From assembly GCA_021199305.1 (NCBI GenBank), contig JAJQIH010000004.1, positions 1 through 62,590 on the forward strand: a DNA stretch of 62,590 nucleotides, in the 5' to 3' direction. The DNA is from Ruminococcus sp. GTDB taxonomy: Bacteria > Bacillota > Clostridia > Oscillospirales > Ruminococcaceae. Position numbers and translations under genes: made by a program. The notes under the pieces were generated by a model, which had not been told where the DNA came from, did not search any database, and saw nothing but the letters and a program-made list of their open reading frames with translations. Shown here one piece after another: positions 25,288 through 35,071 of this stretch (positions are counted from its first letter, which is position 1; each line of letters starts with the position of its first letter).

Positions 25288-25316
25288 TTGTTAATGCCCA
25301 CAAAATATGGTATACT
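25288..25316 (+). promoter_or_regulatory. Promoter of the cdaA operon
   Basis: -35 TTGTTA (25288-25293), 17 bp, -10 TATACT (25311-25316). Confidence 0.7.
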
Positions 25317-25357
25317 TAATATGAATAAGTGTATAGCTGATGAGGGGAAGTGGGTTT

Positions 25358-26239
25358 TTGGAAGCTTTTTACGAATATCTTGACGCTTTTATAAGCGTAA
25401 TAAAATCCATCACATTTTTTGATATTTTAGACATAGCAATATTGGCGTTCCTGCTTTATAAGGGAATACAAATTGCAAGGGAAACCAGAGCAGGACAGCT
25501 CGTCAAGGGAATTATTTTAATAGCAGCTTGTTATTTTGTAGCTGACTTTTTTGAGCTGAAGGCGATGAAATACCTGCTGGATACCTTTTTCAGATGGGGA
25601 TTCTTAGCTATCGTAATTTTGTTCCAGCCAGAATTCAGACGAGTTTTGGAGCGAGTTGGAAGAAGTAAGGTAGCAAGTATTACAACCTTAAGTCCGCTTG
25701 ACAGAAGCGGTGCGAGCGACGTCTGGTCGAACTGTATTGATGTTATCAGCGAATCTGCCGCTACTCTTTCTTCAACAAAAACAGGTGCGCTTATAGTATG
25801 CGAGCGAATGACAAAGCTCGGCGAGCAGATTGACACGGGTACAATTTTAAACTGCGTTCCTTCCGAAGCGGTTTTTGGAAATATTTTCTTCCCGAACACT
25901 CCGTTGCACGACGGTGCAGTTATCATAAGAAACGGCTATATTTTAGCAGCTGGATGCTTCCTGCCGAAGCCGCAAAAGGAGGAGCTTATCAATAAGCAGC
26001 TAGGTTCACGTCACAGAGCTGCTATAGGAATGAGTGAGGTCAGCGACGCTATTATAGTTGTCGTTTCTGAAGAAACCGGAAATATCTCCGTTGCAGAGGA
26101 CGGAGTTTTAACAAGAGGATATAATAAAGAAAGTCTGAAAAAGCATTTGATTTCAAGGCTTTTACCGAAGGAAGACGAAAACAAGCATCAGGGCATTGCT
26201 GAAAGGGTGAAGAGAAGATGGAAAAAAGAAAAAAGCTAA
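25358..26239 (+). CDS. cdaA: Diadenylate cyclase
   Basis: Makes c-di-AMP from two ATP at the membrane; c-di-AMP controls potassium, osmolyte and wall homeostasis. Three N-terminal hydrophobic segments (about residues 15-85) precede the DAC domain, which has the catalytic LHDGAVIIRNG (DGA, about residues 187-197) and SRHRAAIGMSE (RHR, about 219-229). The TTG at 25358, preceded by GAGGGGAAG, gives the usual MEAFYEYL-type start and is preferred over an ATG 18 bp upstream that lacks an RBS. It overlaps cdaR by 22 nt. glmM, often third in this operon, is absent. Confidence 0.93.
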   Translation: MEAFYEYLDAFISVIKSITFFDILDIAILAFLLYKGIQIARETRAGQLVKGIILIAACYFVADFFELKAMKYLLDTFFRWGFLAIVILFQPEFRRVLERVGRSKVASITTLSPLDRSGASDVWSNCIDVISESAATLSSTKTGALIVCERMTKLGEQIDTGTILNCVPSEAVFGNIFFPNTPLHDGAVIIRNGYILAAGCFLPKPQKEELINKQLGSRHRAAIGMSEVSDAIIVVVSEETGNISVAEDGVLTRGYNKESLKKHLISRLLPKEDENKHQGIAERVKRRWKKEKS

Positions 26240-27573
26240 GACCTGGCCTTGACAGACTTCTCGACAGCAAGCGTTTTATAATGATTCTTGCTATTGTAAT
26301 AGCTATCGTTCTGTGGCTTTTTATGTCAATCACCGTTTACCCTGACGTTGAGAAAAAAATTGCGGGAATACCGCTCACAGTTTCCTTTGATGACAGCGCA
26401 ACGGGCGAGGACACACTTATTGCCCAGAACAGCGACAGCTTTTCAATTACCGCTAACATTTCAGGTGCCAGATACGTAATAGGAGATTATACCTCCGACG
26501 ACCTGGTTGCAAGCGTCAGCACAGCAAAGGTTACAAAAAGCGGCGAATATACGCTTGATGTAAGCGTATCGAGCGCAAACGGCGACAGCATCGACGTTTT
26601 GTCCGTTTCTCCGAAAACTGTAACTCTTTCGTTTGACTATACCGCTACTAAGGTAGTCGAGCTCACAAGCGATAAGGTCGACACCTCGTCGCTCACTACT
26701 GCTGACGGCTATGTAAAGGATGTTCCTGTTATAAACCCGACTACAATTACAATCGAGGGCGCAAAGTCGATAGTTGATACAATAAGCACAGTTTCCGTCA
26801 AGGTTTTAGATGAAGCCGAGGATTTAACCGAAGCGTTTACTACCTCGAATACTGAAATTATTCTTTATGACGAGGATTCAAACGTCGTTTCAAAGGACGA
26901 TCTTCAGATAACTCCTGAGAACATTTCCGTTTCAGTAAACGTAACTCAAAAGGCGTCTGTGCCAATAACTATAAACTTCACCAACTCTCAGGGTGAGGTT
27001 CAAAACGACATTATAGATGCGACAAGTATAATTTCAACCATTTCGCCGCAAGCGATAAACGTTTCAACAACGGCTGATTCTGACGAATCCACCGAGCGGC
27101 TTACTATAGAGCTTGATTTAAGCCTTAGAGAAGCCGCTCCTGGAAAGACGGTTATGATTGATAAAACTGCTGTAAAGGCGGCACTTTCCGCAAAGGGCCT
27201 TACAGCGTCGGATTCAGATATAAGCGACATTTATGTAACCTATAAGACCGACGGCTTGTCTAGTAAGGAGATTTCTCTTTCCGAGTCGTCAATCAAGCTT
27301 TTGAATATCCCCGACGACAAGGACGTGTCTATTGTTACCGAAACTATTTCAAATGTCGTTGTATACGGCCCTGAGGATGTTATCGAATCGCTTACAAGCG
27401 ATGACTTCGTTGCAGTTTTGGATCTTTCTATTGCTGAGCTTTCAAACGATACATTTCCGGTTACCGTTTATTGTGAAAGCTACGATACGGTATGGGCTTA
27501 CGGAGATCAGACAATAACGCTTAGCATCACAGATAAGGAAGAAGAAACTACCACTACGGCTGAAGATGAATAA
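26218..27573 (+). CDS. cdaR: YbbR-domain regulator of diadenylate cyclase
   Basis: Membrane-anchored extracellular partner that modulates CdaA. One N-terminal transmembrane helix (about residues 18-36) is followed by four YbbR beta repeats (about 45-440), with repeating FDD/VSV strands and an Asp/Glu/Thr-rich C-terminus. At 451 residues it has the usual length for a four-repeat CdaR. The start overlaps cdaA, as is standard for this pair. Confidence 0.9.
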   Translation: MEKRKKLRPGLDRLLDSKRFIMILAIVIAIVLWLFMSITVYPDVEKKIAGIPLTVSFDDSATGEDTLIAQNSDSFSITANISGARYVIGDYTSDDLVASVSTAKVTKSGEYTLDVSVSSANGDSIDVLSVSPKTVTLSFDYTATKVVELTSDKVDTSSLTTADGYVKDVPVINPTTITIEGAKSIVDTISTVSVKVLDEAEDLTEAFTTSNTEIILYDEDSNVVSKDDLQITPENISVSVNVTQKASVPITINFTNSQGEVQNDIIDATSIISTISPQAINVSTTADSDESTERLTIELDLSLREAAPGKTVMIDKTAVKAALSAKGLTASDSDISDIYVTYKTDGLSSKEISLSESSIKLLNIPDDKDVSIVTETISNVVVYGPEDVIESLTSDDFVAVLDLSIAELSNDTFPVTVYCESYDTVWAYGDQTITLSITDKEEETTTTAEDE

Positions 27574-27641
27574 ATCAATGGGCGGAGATGAAGCGTTCGT
27601 TTCCGCCTGTTTTAGTTTTTTAAAAGGGGTGTAAAATCGCA

Positions 27642-29210
27642 TTGCCGATAATTGTACATCAGATCAAATGTCCAATTGACGAAAGTGAGCAAAACGCAAA
27701 AGCCAAGGCTCTGAAGCTGCTGGGATTAAAGGAAAAGGATGTCAGAGATATAAGCCTGCACAAGCGTTCGCTTGACGCAAGAAAAGGCTACAAAACGTCC
27801 TTTGTCTACTCCTTTATGATATGTCTTGCGGACGAAAGCCGGGAAAAGGCAATAGCCGAAAAGAAAAAAGCAACGCTTGTCAGAAACGAAGAGTTCTTTC
27901 CAAAATGCAGACTTGACAAGCGCTCAGATATAATTATCGCAGGCTTTGGTCCTGCTGGAATGTTCGCCGCACTCACCCTTGCAAGAATGGGTTATAAGCC
28001 GATAGTGCTGGAGCGTGGCGGCAGTATGAACGATAGAGTAAAAGCCGTTAATTCTTTCTGGAAGGGCGGTGCGCTTGACTCTGCGACAAATGTTCAGTTC
28101 GGTGAGGGCGGCGCCGGAACCTTTTCTGACGGCAAGCTTACCACCCGAATAAAAGACCCGCTTTGCAGGGTAGTTTTAAATGAGTTTGTAACCTTTGGCG
28201 CGGATAAATCAATCCTAACGCAAGCCAAGCCGCATATCGGAACTGACAAGATAAGAGAAATTGTCGTTTCTTTAAGGCGGGAAATCGAACGTCTTGGCGG
28301 CAAGGTTCTGTTTAATTCGCCGCTTGACAATATTACCATCAAAAACGGCAAGGTAACGAGCGTCTGGTCAAATGGCAGAGAGTTTAAAACGGACAGGCTT
28401 ATTCTTGCTATCGGTCATAGTGCAAGAGATACCTTTGAGCTGTTGCTTGAAAAGGGAATTGTAATCGAGCCGAAGCCGTTTTCTATTGGTGCAAGAATTG
28501 AACACAGACAGACAGACGTTGACAAGAGCCTGTACGGCTCTCTTGCTGGCGACAAACGCCTTCCAAAGGGCGAGTATCAGCTTTCAAAGAGGTTTTCGCC
28601 ACTTTCTGCAACCTACACATTTTGTATGTGTCCTGGCGGCTATGTAGTGCCGTCGCAAAGCGAAGAGAAAACAATCCTCACAAACGGAATGAGCTTCTCT
28701 GACCGTAACGGCGGGAACGCTAATTCTGCCGTTGTCGTTTCCGTTTCTCAAAATGATTTTGGAACCGCTCCGCTCGACGGCGTAAAGTTTGCAAGAGATA
28801 TTGAGCGAAGAGCTTATAATTTAACGGGCAGCTATAAAGCGCCCTGTATGAGCGTAAAGGGCTTATTGCAGGACGACAAAACTATAAAATCAAGCGTTAA
28901 ACCCAGCTACTCGCTTGACGTTTGCTATACTGATTTTTCAAAGCTTTTTCCGAGCAGGATAATACGCCTTATGAAAGAAGGACTTGCTGACTTTTCAAAG
29001 AAAATGTCCTGCTTCAGCGGCGGAATTTTAACCGCACCCGAAACCCGAACCTCGTCGCCTGTAAGAATTTTAAGAAACAGCGATATGACAGCGGTGGGGG
29101 TTAAAAACCTCTACCCGACAGGCGAAGGAGCAGGTTACGCAGGCGGCATTATGTCAGCAGCAGTCGACGGAATAAAAGCTGCCGTTATGATAATGGAAGA
29201 TGAAAACTAA
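27642..29210 (+). CDS. FAD-dependent oxidoreductase of uncharacterised family
   Basis: A 522-residue protein of the widespread NAD(P)/FAD-dependent dehydrogenase family whose substrate is unknown. An N-terminal domain of about 95 residues (MPIIVHQIKCPIDES...) precedes the Rossmann FAD site IIAGFGPAGMFAALTLARMGYKPIVLERG. Further FAD-family motifs are GGAGTFSDGKLTTRI and, near the end, YPTGEGAGYAGGIMSAAVDGIKAA. Start is a TTG with AAAAGGGGTG upstream, since no ATG fits. It is part of the cdaA operon string, 68 nt after cdaR, a neighbourhood common in Clostridia. Confidence 0.85.
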   Translation: MPIIVHQIKCPIDESEQNAKAKALKLLGLKEKDVRDISLHKRSLDARKGYKTSFVYSFMICLADESREKAIAEKKKATLVRNEEFFPKCRLDKRSDIIIAGFGPAGMFAALTLARMGYKPIVLERGGSMNDRVKAVNSFWKGGALDSATNVQFGEGGAGTFSDGKLTTRIKDPLCRVVLNEFVTFGADKSILTQAKPHIGTDKIREIVVSLRREIERLGGKVLFNSPLDNITIKNGKVTSVWSNGREFKTDRLILAIGHSARDTFELLLEKGIVIEPKPFSIGARIEHRQTDVDKSLYGSLAGDKRLPKGEYQLSKRFSPLSATYTFCMCPGGYVVPSQSEEKTILTNGMSFSDRNGGNANSAVVVSVSQNDFGTAPLDGVKFARDIERRAYNLTGSYKAPCMSVKGLLQDDKTIKSSVKPSYSLDVCYTDFSKLFPSRIIRLMKEGLADFSKKMSCFSGGILTAPETRTSSPVRILRNSDMTAVGVKNLYPTGEGAGYAGGIMSAAVDGIKAAVMIMEDEN

Positions 29211-29237
29211 CACAAAAACTAACAGGGGGAGAAGAAA

Positions 29238-30761
29238 ATGTTTGCTGAAATCAAAAGTCTTGGACTTGTCGGAATGAATGCTTTTTTAGTGCACGCTGAA
29301 ATCGAAGCCAGCAGGGGAATACCCTCCTTTGATATTGTAGGCTGCGCCGATACAGCTGTGCGTGAAAGCAGAGAGCGTTTAAAAAGCGCCTTTCGTTCAA
29401 GCGGAATAGCTTTCCCCGGAGTTCAGATTATAATAAACTTAGCGCCTGCCGATACAAAAAAGACAGGCTCGGTTCACGACCTTGCTATTACAGCGGCGCT
29501 CTTTGCCGTGCTGGGAGCTTTGAACGCCGACGAGCTTAGCGACTGCGCTTTTATAGGTGAGGTTTCGTTGGGCGGCGACGTTCGTCCGATAAACGGCGTT
29601 CTGCCAATGGCAATAACTGCACAGAAGCTCGGCATAAAGCGGCTTTTCGTGCCGTTTGATAACGCAAAAGAAGCGAGCGTCTGCGAGGGAATTGATATAT
29701 ATCCGGTCAAGTGCATAAACGAGCTTTACCGCCACTTTAACGGCGAAGAAATTTCACCTCAGGAGAAATATATTCCAAGGTACGAGGAATACGCATCCAA
29801 TCTTGACTATATGGACGTAAAGGGACAAAAAGCGGCAAAAAAAGCTCTTGAAATTGCCGCCGGAGGAGGGCATAATATTCTTATGATAGGCTCTCCTGGA
29901 AGCGGAAAAAGTATGCTCGCTAAAAGACTGCCGTCAATTTTGCCAAAGATGACCTTTGAAGAGTCGGTAGAAACTACAAATATTCATTCTATCGCTGGAG
30001 TTCTTGACAGCAAAACGCCGCTCGTCTGTGAGCGACCGTTTCGTGCGCCGCACCATACAATTTCAAGCGTAGGACTTGCAGGCGGCGGCACTATTCCAAA
30101 GCCTGGGGAAATTTCCCTCGCTCATAACGGAGTGCTGTTTTTAGACGAGCTTGCTGAATTTGACCGCCCGACGCTCGAGGTGTTAAGACAGCCGCTCGAG
30201 GACAGGCGTGTTACCATTTCCCGCGCGTGGGGAACTGTTACATACCCTGGTTCTATAATGCTTGTAGTCGCAATGAACCCTTGTCCCTGCGGATATTATG
30301 GTCACCCGACAAAGAAGTGTATCTGTACCCCTAAAAAGGTGAAGCAGTACCTTTCAAGAATCAGCGGCCCGCTGCTTGACAGAATTGATATTCAGGTTGA
30401 GGTGCCGCCTGTCGAGTTTGACGAGATTTCATCCGAAGTCAAGGAGGAGTCCTCAGCCGCTATAAGAGAGCGTGTTCAGCGGGCAAGGGAAATCCAGAAC
30501 GAGCGCTTCAAGGGAACGGATATTACCTGCAACGCTCAGATTACAAGCGATATTATAGGCGAGGTATGCGCAATGACGCCTGCCGCCAAGGAGCTTTTAA
30601 AGAACGTCTTTGAGAAGCTTGGACTTTCGGCGAGAGGCTACGACAGAATTTTAAAGGTAGCGAGAACTACCGCCGATATGACGGGCGACAAGCTGATTGA
30701 CAAAAATCATATCGCCGTTGCCGTGTCCTACAGGTCGTTAGACAGAAAGTATTTTGGATAA
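29238..30761 (+). CDS. YifB/ComM-family Mg-chelatase-like AAA+ ATPase
   Basis: A 507-residue ATPase. An N-terminal ChlI/Lon-S5-like domain (about 1-165) is followed by the AAA+ module with Walker A MIGSPGSGKSMLAKRLPSILP (about 215-235), Walker B VLFLDELAEF (about 300), a Cys-rich loop NPCPCGYYGHPTKKCICTP, and the C-terminal Mg_chelatase_C domain. In Proteobacteria ComM is a helicase that extends branch migration during transformation; the role in Clostridia is less clear. RBS GGGGGAGAAG. Confidence 0.92.
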   Translation: MFAEIKSLGLVGMNAFLVHAEIEASRGIPSFDIVGCADTAVRESRERLKSAFRSSGIAFPGVQIIINLAPADTKKTGSVHDLAITAALFAVLGALNADELSDCAFIGEVSLGGDVRPINGVLPMAITAQKLGIKRLFVPFDNAKEASVCEGIDIYPVKCINELYRHFNGEEISPQEKYIPRYEEYASNLDYMDVKGQKAAKKALEIAAGGGHNILMIGSPGSGKSMLAKRLPSILPKMTFEESVETTNIHSIAGVLDSKTPLVCERPFRAPHHTISSVGLAGGGTIPKPGEISLAHNGVLFLDELAEFDRPTLEVLRQPLEDRRVTISRAWGTVTYPGSIMLVVAMNPCPCGYYGHPTKKCICTPKKVKQYLSRISGPLLDRIDIQVEVPPVEFDEISSEVKEESSAAIRERVQRAREIQNERFKGTDITCNAQITSDIIGEVCAMTPAAKELLKNVFEKLGLSARGYDRILKVARTTADMTGDKLIDKNHIAVAVSYRSLDRKYFG

Positions 30762-30779
30762 AATAAAGGAGGAACTTTT

Positions 30780-31547
30780 ATGTTAGCTTTGATTACTGGC
30801 GCAAGCTCAGGAATCGGCAGAGAAGCCGCAAAGATTTTAGCTCACAGAGGTTATTCGTTGATTCTGGTTGCAAGAAGACTCGACAGGCTTGAAGAGCTTG
30901 CCGCAGACATTTTAGAGGTTTATGACGTCGACGTGAGCATAGTCGACTGCGATTTGAGCGATGAGAAAAACTGCTACCGCCTGTACAAGAGCGTTGAACA
31001 CGAAGGTGTCGATCTGCTTGTCAACAACGCAGGCTTTGGAACCTTCGGCGAGTTTACAAAAACCGACCTTAAAACCGAAACCCAGATGATCGACTTGAAT
31101 TGCAAGGCAGTTCACATTCTCACAAAGCTCTTTTTGAAGGATATGACCGAACGCAACAGCGGCTATATTTTAAATGTCGCTTCTTCAGCTGGTCTTATGA
31201 AGGGCGGACCATTTATGGCAGCCTACTACGCTACAAAGTCTTATGTCGTAAATCTCACAAGAGCCATAAACGAGGAACTTTTGGAGCAGGGAAGCAATGT
31301 GTACGTCGGAGCTTTATGCCCGGGCCCCGTGGATACCGAATTTAACGAGGTGGCAGGCGTTCACTTTGGTTTAAAGGGAATGAGCGCTAAAAAGTGTGCT
31401 ATCGAAGGGCTGTATAACGCCCTTGAAAGAAGAAAGATGATAATTGTACCGACTTTGGAAATGAAGCTTCTTTCTGCTGCCGCTCAGATTGTCCCATCAA
31501 GAATTTTGCTTGCAATTTCAAGCGGAATTCAGTCGAAAAAGAGCTGA
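30780..31547 (+). CDS. Short-chain dehydrogenase/reductase
   Basis: A 255-residue classical SDR. It has the cofactor site TGASSGIGREA (residues 6-16), NNAGFGTFGEF, the catalytic Ser in VASSAGLM, and YYATKSYV (Tyr-Lys, about 154-158). The C-terminal tail with RRKMIIVPTLEMKLLSAAAQIVP is typical of the YqjQ/DltE-like, lipid-associated SDRs. It is the last gene of the cdaA string, 18 nt after yifB, with RBS AAGGAGG. Substrate unknown. Confidence 0.88.
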   Translation: MLALITGASSGIGREAAKILAHRGYSLILVARRLDRLEELAADILEVYDVDVSIVDCDLSDEKNCYRLYKSVEHEGVDLLVNNAGFGTFGEFTKTDLKTETQMIDLNCKAVHILTKLFLKDMTERNSGYILNVASSAGLMKGGPFMAAYYATKSYVVNLTRAINEELLEQGSNVYVGALCPGPVDTEFNEVAGVHFGLKGMSAKKCAIEGLYNALERRKMIIVPTLEMKLLSAAAQIVPSRILLAISSGIQSKKS

Positions 31548-31677
31548 ATTTAAAAATTGGAAGTCTGGCTTCAAATTTTAACCAAAATATTCAAAAAACT
31601 GCATTTTTGTACTTTTTGCACAAAAAATTTGTCTAATATCACTAGAAATTCAGCCTGATTTTTGTACAATTAGTATA

Positions 31678-31706
31678 TTGAAAACTGCGACAAAATGCTG
31701 TAAAAT
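31678..31706 (+). promoter_or_regulatory. Promoter of the 31741 surface protein gene
   Basis: -35 TTGAAA (31678-31683), 17 bp, -10 TAAAAT (31701-31706). A second TATAAT lies at 31714-31719. Confidence 0.6.
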
Positions 31707-31740
31707 ATAGTATATAATAATGTGTAAAGGAGTTTTTACA

Positions 31741-32733
31741 ATGAAGTTAAAGAAATTAGTAATCGGCGTTACTGCCGCTACAGTTTTAGCATCTTCACTT
31801 GCAACGGTTTGCGCTTCAGCAGATTGGACACCAACAGAAGGTCAGTACAACGCTACAATGTACATTGCAAACGGCAACTGGTCTGTTTCTTCAATGTATC
31901 CACAGGGCTACCGTGGTGACTATGATGATGAAGGAAGAGCTGACGGTGGTTACATCCAGGACGCAATCGTAACAGGCGATGGTACTTATACTGTAAGACT
32001 TGAATTCCCACCTGATGGCGACACAGAGGGCGGTGACGAGTACATCACAGGTAAGATCACAGACGGTGTTTGTGAGAACCTCGAGTGTAACACTTGGAAC
32101 TCTGAAAGCGGAACTGGAGAGTTCTACGCAGTAACAGTTTTCACAATCGACATCATCGGTCTTCTTGACGGTACTGAAACATTCAACGATGACAAGACAG
32201 GCTATGAGGAAAATACAGCTACAGTTTCAAGCAACTTTGGCGAGTCAGCTGGTCCTTACAAGGCTTCTCAGATCACAGCTACAATTGACAGCATCGTTCA
32301 GGATGGCGAAGAAGTTGAGTTCAATGCTGACGAAGTTATCTGCGGTAACATCGAAAACCAGAACTACAACTACAGAATGGAAATCTTCAACGCATATGGC
32401 GATACAGGCGACGGCAGAGTTATTGCTGACGACGACATCGACTTTATGTACTACCTCGAAGTAACATTCACAATTTCTGGTCTTGATGCTCAGACTGGTT
32501 CTACATCTTCTGAGACAACAGCTTCAACAACAGCTTCAAGCTCAAGCGATTCAGAAGACACAACAGAGTCAGCAGATACTGATTCATCTTCAACAACAAA
32601 CGGCAGCTCATCAACTTCTACTACAACTACATCTTCGTCAACAGGTGCTGACACTGGCGCATCAGCTGGTCTTGCACTCGGCGGAATTGCACTTGCAGGC
32701 GTAGCTATCGTTCTTGCTAAGAAGAGAAAGTAG
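31741..32733 (+). CDS. Secreted, C-terminally membrane-anchored protein of unknown function
   Basis: I do not recognise the family. The ATG at 31741 (RBS AAAGGAG) gives 330 residues. A signal peptide (1-29, ending CASA) is followed by a Tyr/Gly/Asp-rich beta domain (about 30-245) in which two strands of similar type recur (YTVRLEFPPDG and ITATIDSIVQDGEEVEF), a Ser/Thr-only linker (about 250-300), and a hydrophobic helix ending KKRK. There is no LPXTG box; the tail has TGADTGASAGLALGGIAL instead. The Ser/Thr linker and anchor indicate display through the cell wall. Codon bias suggests good expression. Confidence 0.75.
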   Translation: MKLKKLVIGVTAATVLASSLATVCASADWTPTEGQYNATMYIANGNWSVSSMYPQGYRGDYDDEGRADGGYIQDAIVTGDGTYTVRLEFPPDGDTEGGDEYITGKITDGVCENLECNTWNSESGTGEFYAVTVFTIDIIGLLDGTETFNDDKTGYEENTATVSSNFGESAGPYKASQITATIDSIVQDGEEVEFNADEVICGNIENQNYNYRMEIFNAYGDTGDGRVIADDDIDFMYYLEVTFTISGLDAQTGSTSSETTASTTASSSSDSEDTTESADTDSSSTTNGSSSTSTTTTSSSTGADTGASAGLALGGIALAGVAIVLAKKRK

Positions 32734-32771
32734 TTTAAAAGATTACTTGCAAAAATCTGCAATAATTTAAA

Positions 32772-32810
32772 AAGCGGTTCATTTACGAGCCGCTTTTTAT
32801 TTTTTTAAGA
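32772..32810 (+). terminator. Terminator after the 31741 surface protein gene
   Basis: AAAGCGG(T)TC pairs with GAGCCGCTTT and is followed by TTATTTTTTT. Confidence 0.85.
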
Positions 32811-32820
32811 ACACTGCAAA

Positions 32821-32852
32821 GAAAACCCCCTGCCTTAAAAAAGACAGGGGAT
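32821..32852 (-). terminator. Terminator of the GGDEF-EAL gene
   Basis: On the minus strand CCCCTGTC pairs with GGCAGGGG around a T-rich loop and is followed by GTTTTCTTT. Confidence 0.8.
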
Positions 32853-32877
32853 TCCTTTTAATGAGTAGAAACTAAGA

Positions 32878-34527
32878 TTAGTTGGTTATTGCGAAAAATT
32901 CATTTTCAAGCGTTTCAGCGTCCTGCGGCTTTGAGAACAGATAGCCCTGAATCAAATCAACGCCCATATCCTTTAAAACGCCGTACTGCTCGTTGTATTC
33001 AACTCCCTCAGCACAGACGGACAGGTCAAACTTGTGAGATAAGTCAACCACGCTCATAACTACAGTTTTGTCGAGATTGTTGTTTGAAACGTTGTCGATA
33101 AACTTCTTGTCGAGCTTTACAATTCCAAGCGGCAGATCCTTTATGCAATTAAGCGAGGAGTAGCCAGTTCCGAAATCGTCGAGCGCAATTCTGATACCAA
33201 TGTCGCAAAGCTGAGTTATCTTTTCATTCATCGCATTTATATCCTTGATAGCGATTGATTCGGTAATTTCAAAAACAATACTGTTCGGGTCAACGCCCGT
33301 TTCGTCAATTATCCGCTTGACTGTGTCTATAAAATTGTCGCAGACCATCTGATTTACAGAAAGGTTGATGTTGAGGTGCTTGATATATCCCTTGTCAACC
33401 CATTGCTTGCATTTAGTCATACCCTCACGCAAAACAAATTCGCCGAGAGCCAAAATAAGACCCGTATCCTCAGCAATCGGGATAAACTCGTTAGGCCCGA
33501 TGTTTCCAAGCTCCGGATGCTTCCAGCGCATCAAAGCTTCAACAGATTCAACCTGTTTTGTCTTTGCTGAAACTATCGACTGATAAGCTACATAGAATCC
33601 TTCAAGGTCGTTAAGAACCGATTCTCTCATAGCCTTTACAACGTCCATGTGCCTTGAAATTTTACTTCCAAATGTATCGTGGTATTCGATAAGTCTGCTC
33701 TTGCCCTCAGATTTTGCCTTGTAGACAGACATATCAACCTTCTGAAGAAGCGAGCCTAAGCTCGAACCGTCCCGTGGGAACATTGCCGAGCCGATTGACG
33801 CTGAAGTAGTATACATAACGTCGTCGAGCTTCCAGCTATCATCAAATCGGGAAATAATAGTTTCAATAATCTTTCCCGAGTTGTTTACCGAGAGGTGAGG
33901 AATCAGAATCAGAAACTCATCACCGCCAAAAGCGTAGGATTGTGCGCCGAACTTGTTAAGCGTTGATAAAAAGCTTCCGATCTGCTTTAAAAGAATATCT
34001 CCGTATTGGTAGCCGAAGCGGTCGTTTACAATCTTAAAGTTGTCAATATCCAGAAACAGCATCATACCGTCCTGGTTATCGTTTTCAGCGTATCTTACAA
34101 CATCCTGAAAATCAATGTCAAGCTGTTTTCTGTTCGGAAGACCAGTTACGCTGTCAAAAAGCGTGTGCCGCTCCATTTCCTTTTCGTATTCGATCTTATC
34201 TGTTATGTCCTCCATTGTGTAAAGCCTTACCTCGCCGTAATCCGGCAGAGATATAGTCTTTCCATAAATCTGAAACCATTTATCACAAACGCCGCAATAA
34301 AAATCTGCGCCGCCAAACGTGCCGTCAGAAGAACCCGACTGCTGCGATTGATTAGCGAGGAAGCTTTTGATTCTTCCGTAGCAGCTGCCCTTTAAGTTGT
34401 CAGAGAAATGTTCTTTAAAAATGCTGTTAGAATAAATGATGTCAAATGAGTCTGGCTTGGTAACAAATACATATGATGGTATACTGTCAAGCAACGGCCC
34501 GAAGTCGCCGATACTGAAATCTGACAT
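32878..34527 (-). CDS. PAS-GGDEF-EAL protein (c-di-GMP turnover)
   Basis: Makes or degrades c-di-GMP. The ATG at 34527 is preferred (AAGGAAGTGGG upstream), giving 549 residues. A PAS-like sensor (about 1-115, with a Cys pair YCGVCDKW) is followed by GGDEF (about 120-280) with intact active loop FGGDEFLILIP but no RxxD inhibitory site in front, then EAL (about 290-545) with EALMRWKHP, NLSVNQM, FEITESI, LDDFGTGYSSL, KLDKKF and AEGVE, i.e. all metal and catalytic residues. Both domains look competent. There is no membrane segment. Confidence 0.92.
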   Translation of the reverse strand: MSDFSIGDFGPLLDSIPSYVFVTKPDSFDIIYSNSIFKEHFSDNLKGSCYGRIKSFLANQSQQSGSSDGTFGGADFYCGVCDKWFQIYGKTISLPDYGEVRLYTMEDITDKIEYEKEMERHTLFDSVTGLPNRKQLDIDFQDVVRYAENDNQDGMMLFLDIDNFKIVNDRFGYQYGDILLKQIGSFLSTLNKFGAQSYAFGGDEFLILIPHLSVNNSGKIIETIISRFDDSWKLDDVMYTTSASIGSAMFPRDGSSLGSLLQKVDMSVYKAKSEGKSRLIEYHDTFGSKISRHMDVVKAMRESVLNDLEGFYVAYQSIVSAKTKQVESVEALMRWKHPELGNIGPNEFIPIAEDTGLILALGEFVLREGMTKCKQWVDKGYIKHLNINLSVNQMVCDNFIDTVKRIIDETGVDPNSIVFEITESIAIKDINAMNEKITQLCDIGIRIALDDFGTGYSSLNCIKDLPLGIVKLDKKFIDNVSNNNLDKTVVMSVVDLSHKFDLSVCAEGVEYNEQYGVLKDMGVDLIQGYLFSKPQDAETLENEFFAITN

Positions 34528-34566
34528 TACACCCACTTCCTTTAACATTACAAAATATCTAAATCT

Positions 34567-34595
34567 ATAATATCACAAATGCCTAATTTTTGCAA
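34567..34595 (-). promoter_or_regulatory. Promoter of the GGDEF-EAL gene
   Basis: On the minus strand -35 TTGCAA (34590-34595), 17 bp, -10 TATTAT (34567-34572). Confidence 0.6.
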
Positions 34596-34685
34596 CATTT
34601 TTGCCGCAGATTTGTAACTTTGTACAAAAATAGACCTTGAATTTTATGCACATTTAACTTAAAACCGCTCTTTTTGGATTTGAAG

Positions 34686-34718
34686 TCACAAAAAATCCCC
34701 TGCGTTTGCAGAGGATTT
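34686..34718 (-). terminator. Terminator of rnpB
   Basis: On the minus strand AAATCCTCTGC pairs with GCAGGGGATTT and runs into TTTTTT, directly after the RNase P RNA. Confidence 0.85.
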
Positions 34719-34721
34719 ATG

Positions 34722-35066
34722 GTGCGACCAAGCCGATAAGCCGAGTTTTGTCGTGTGCGGTAATCTATCTAGGACGCACATTGCTGAACGCCTCAAGCCT
34801 CCTATAAGCGCAAACCTGACGAGCAGCCATTGATTTAACGCCTACCATTGGAGTTGCATCGGATAAGGTTTACATAGCATCGCCGTCTCCGACGATCTGG
34901 TGAGCTCTTACCTCGCCATTCCACCCTTGCCGCAAAGCGGCGGTATATTTCTGTTGCACTGGCTCTGAGGTCACCCTCGGCTGCCGTTAGCAGCTATCCT
35001 GCTCTGTGATGCTCGGACTTTCCTCTTGACGTATCTCCGCCAAGCTACCGCATAGCTTACTCGCAC
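34722..35066 (-). ncRNA. rnpB: RNase P RNA, class A
   Basis: Catalytic RNA that trims the 5' leader of tRNA precursors. On the minus strand the universal core elements appear in order: GAGGAAAGTCCGAGC near the 5' end, GGGTGACCTCAGAGCCAGTGC, GGTAAGAGCTCACCAG, and the 3' pairing segment ACAAAACTCGGCTTA (typical of P4/P2). The overall length (about 345 nt) and the layout match class A (ancestral) rather than Bacillus class B. A consensus promoter lies just upstream and a terminator just downstream. Exact ends are estimates. Confidence 0.94.
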
Positions 35067-35071
35067 ATTTT

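Noticed and set aside
31590-31630. TTTGT...GCACAAA near the surface protein promoter as a further copy of the paralog operator
   Set aside because: The halves are asymmetric and the region is nearly all A/T, so the match is not better than chance.
32483-32704. Gln/Leu-rich ORF inside the surface protein gene
   Set aside because: It is a frame shadow of the Ser/Thr-rich linker repeats.
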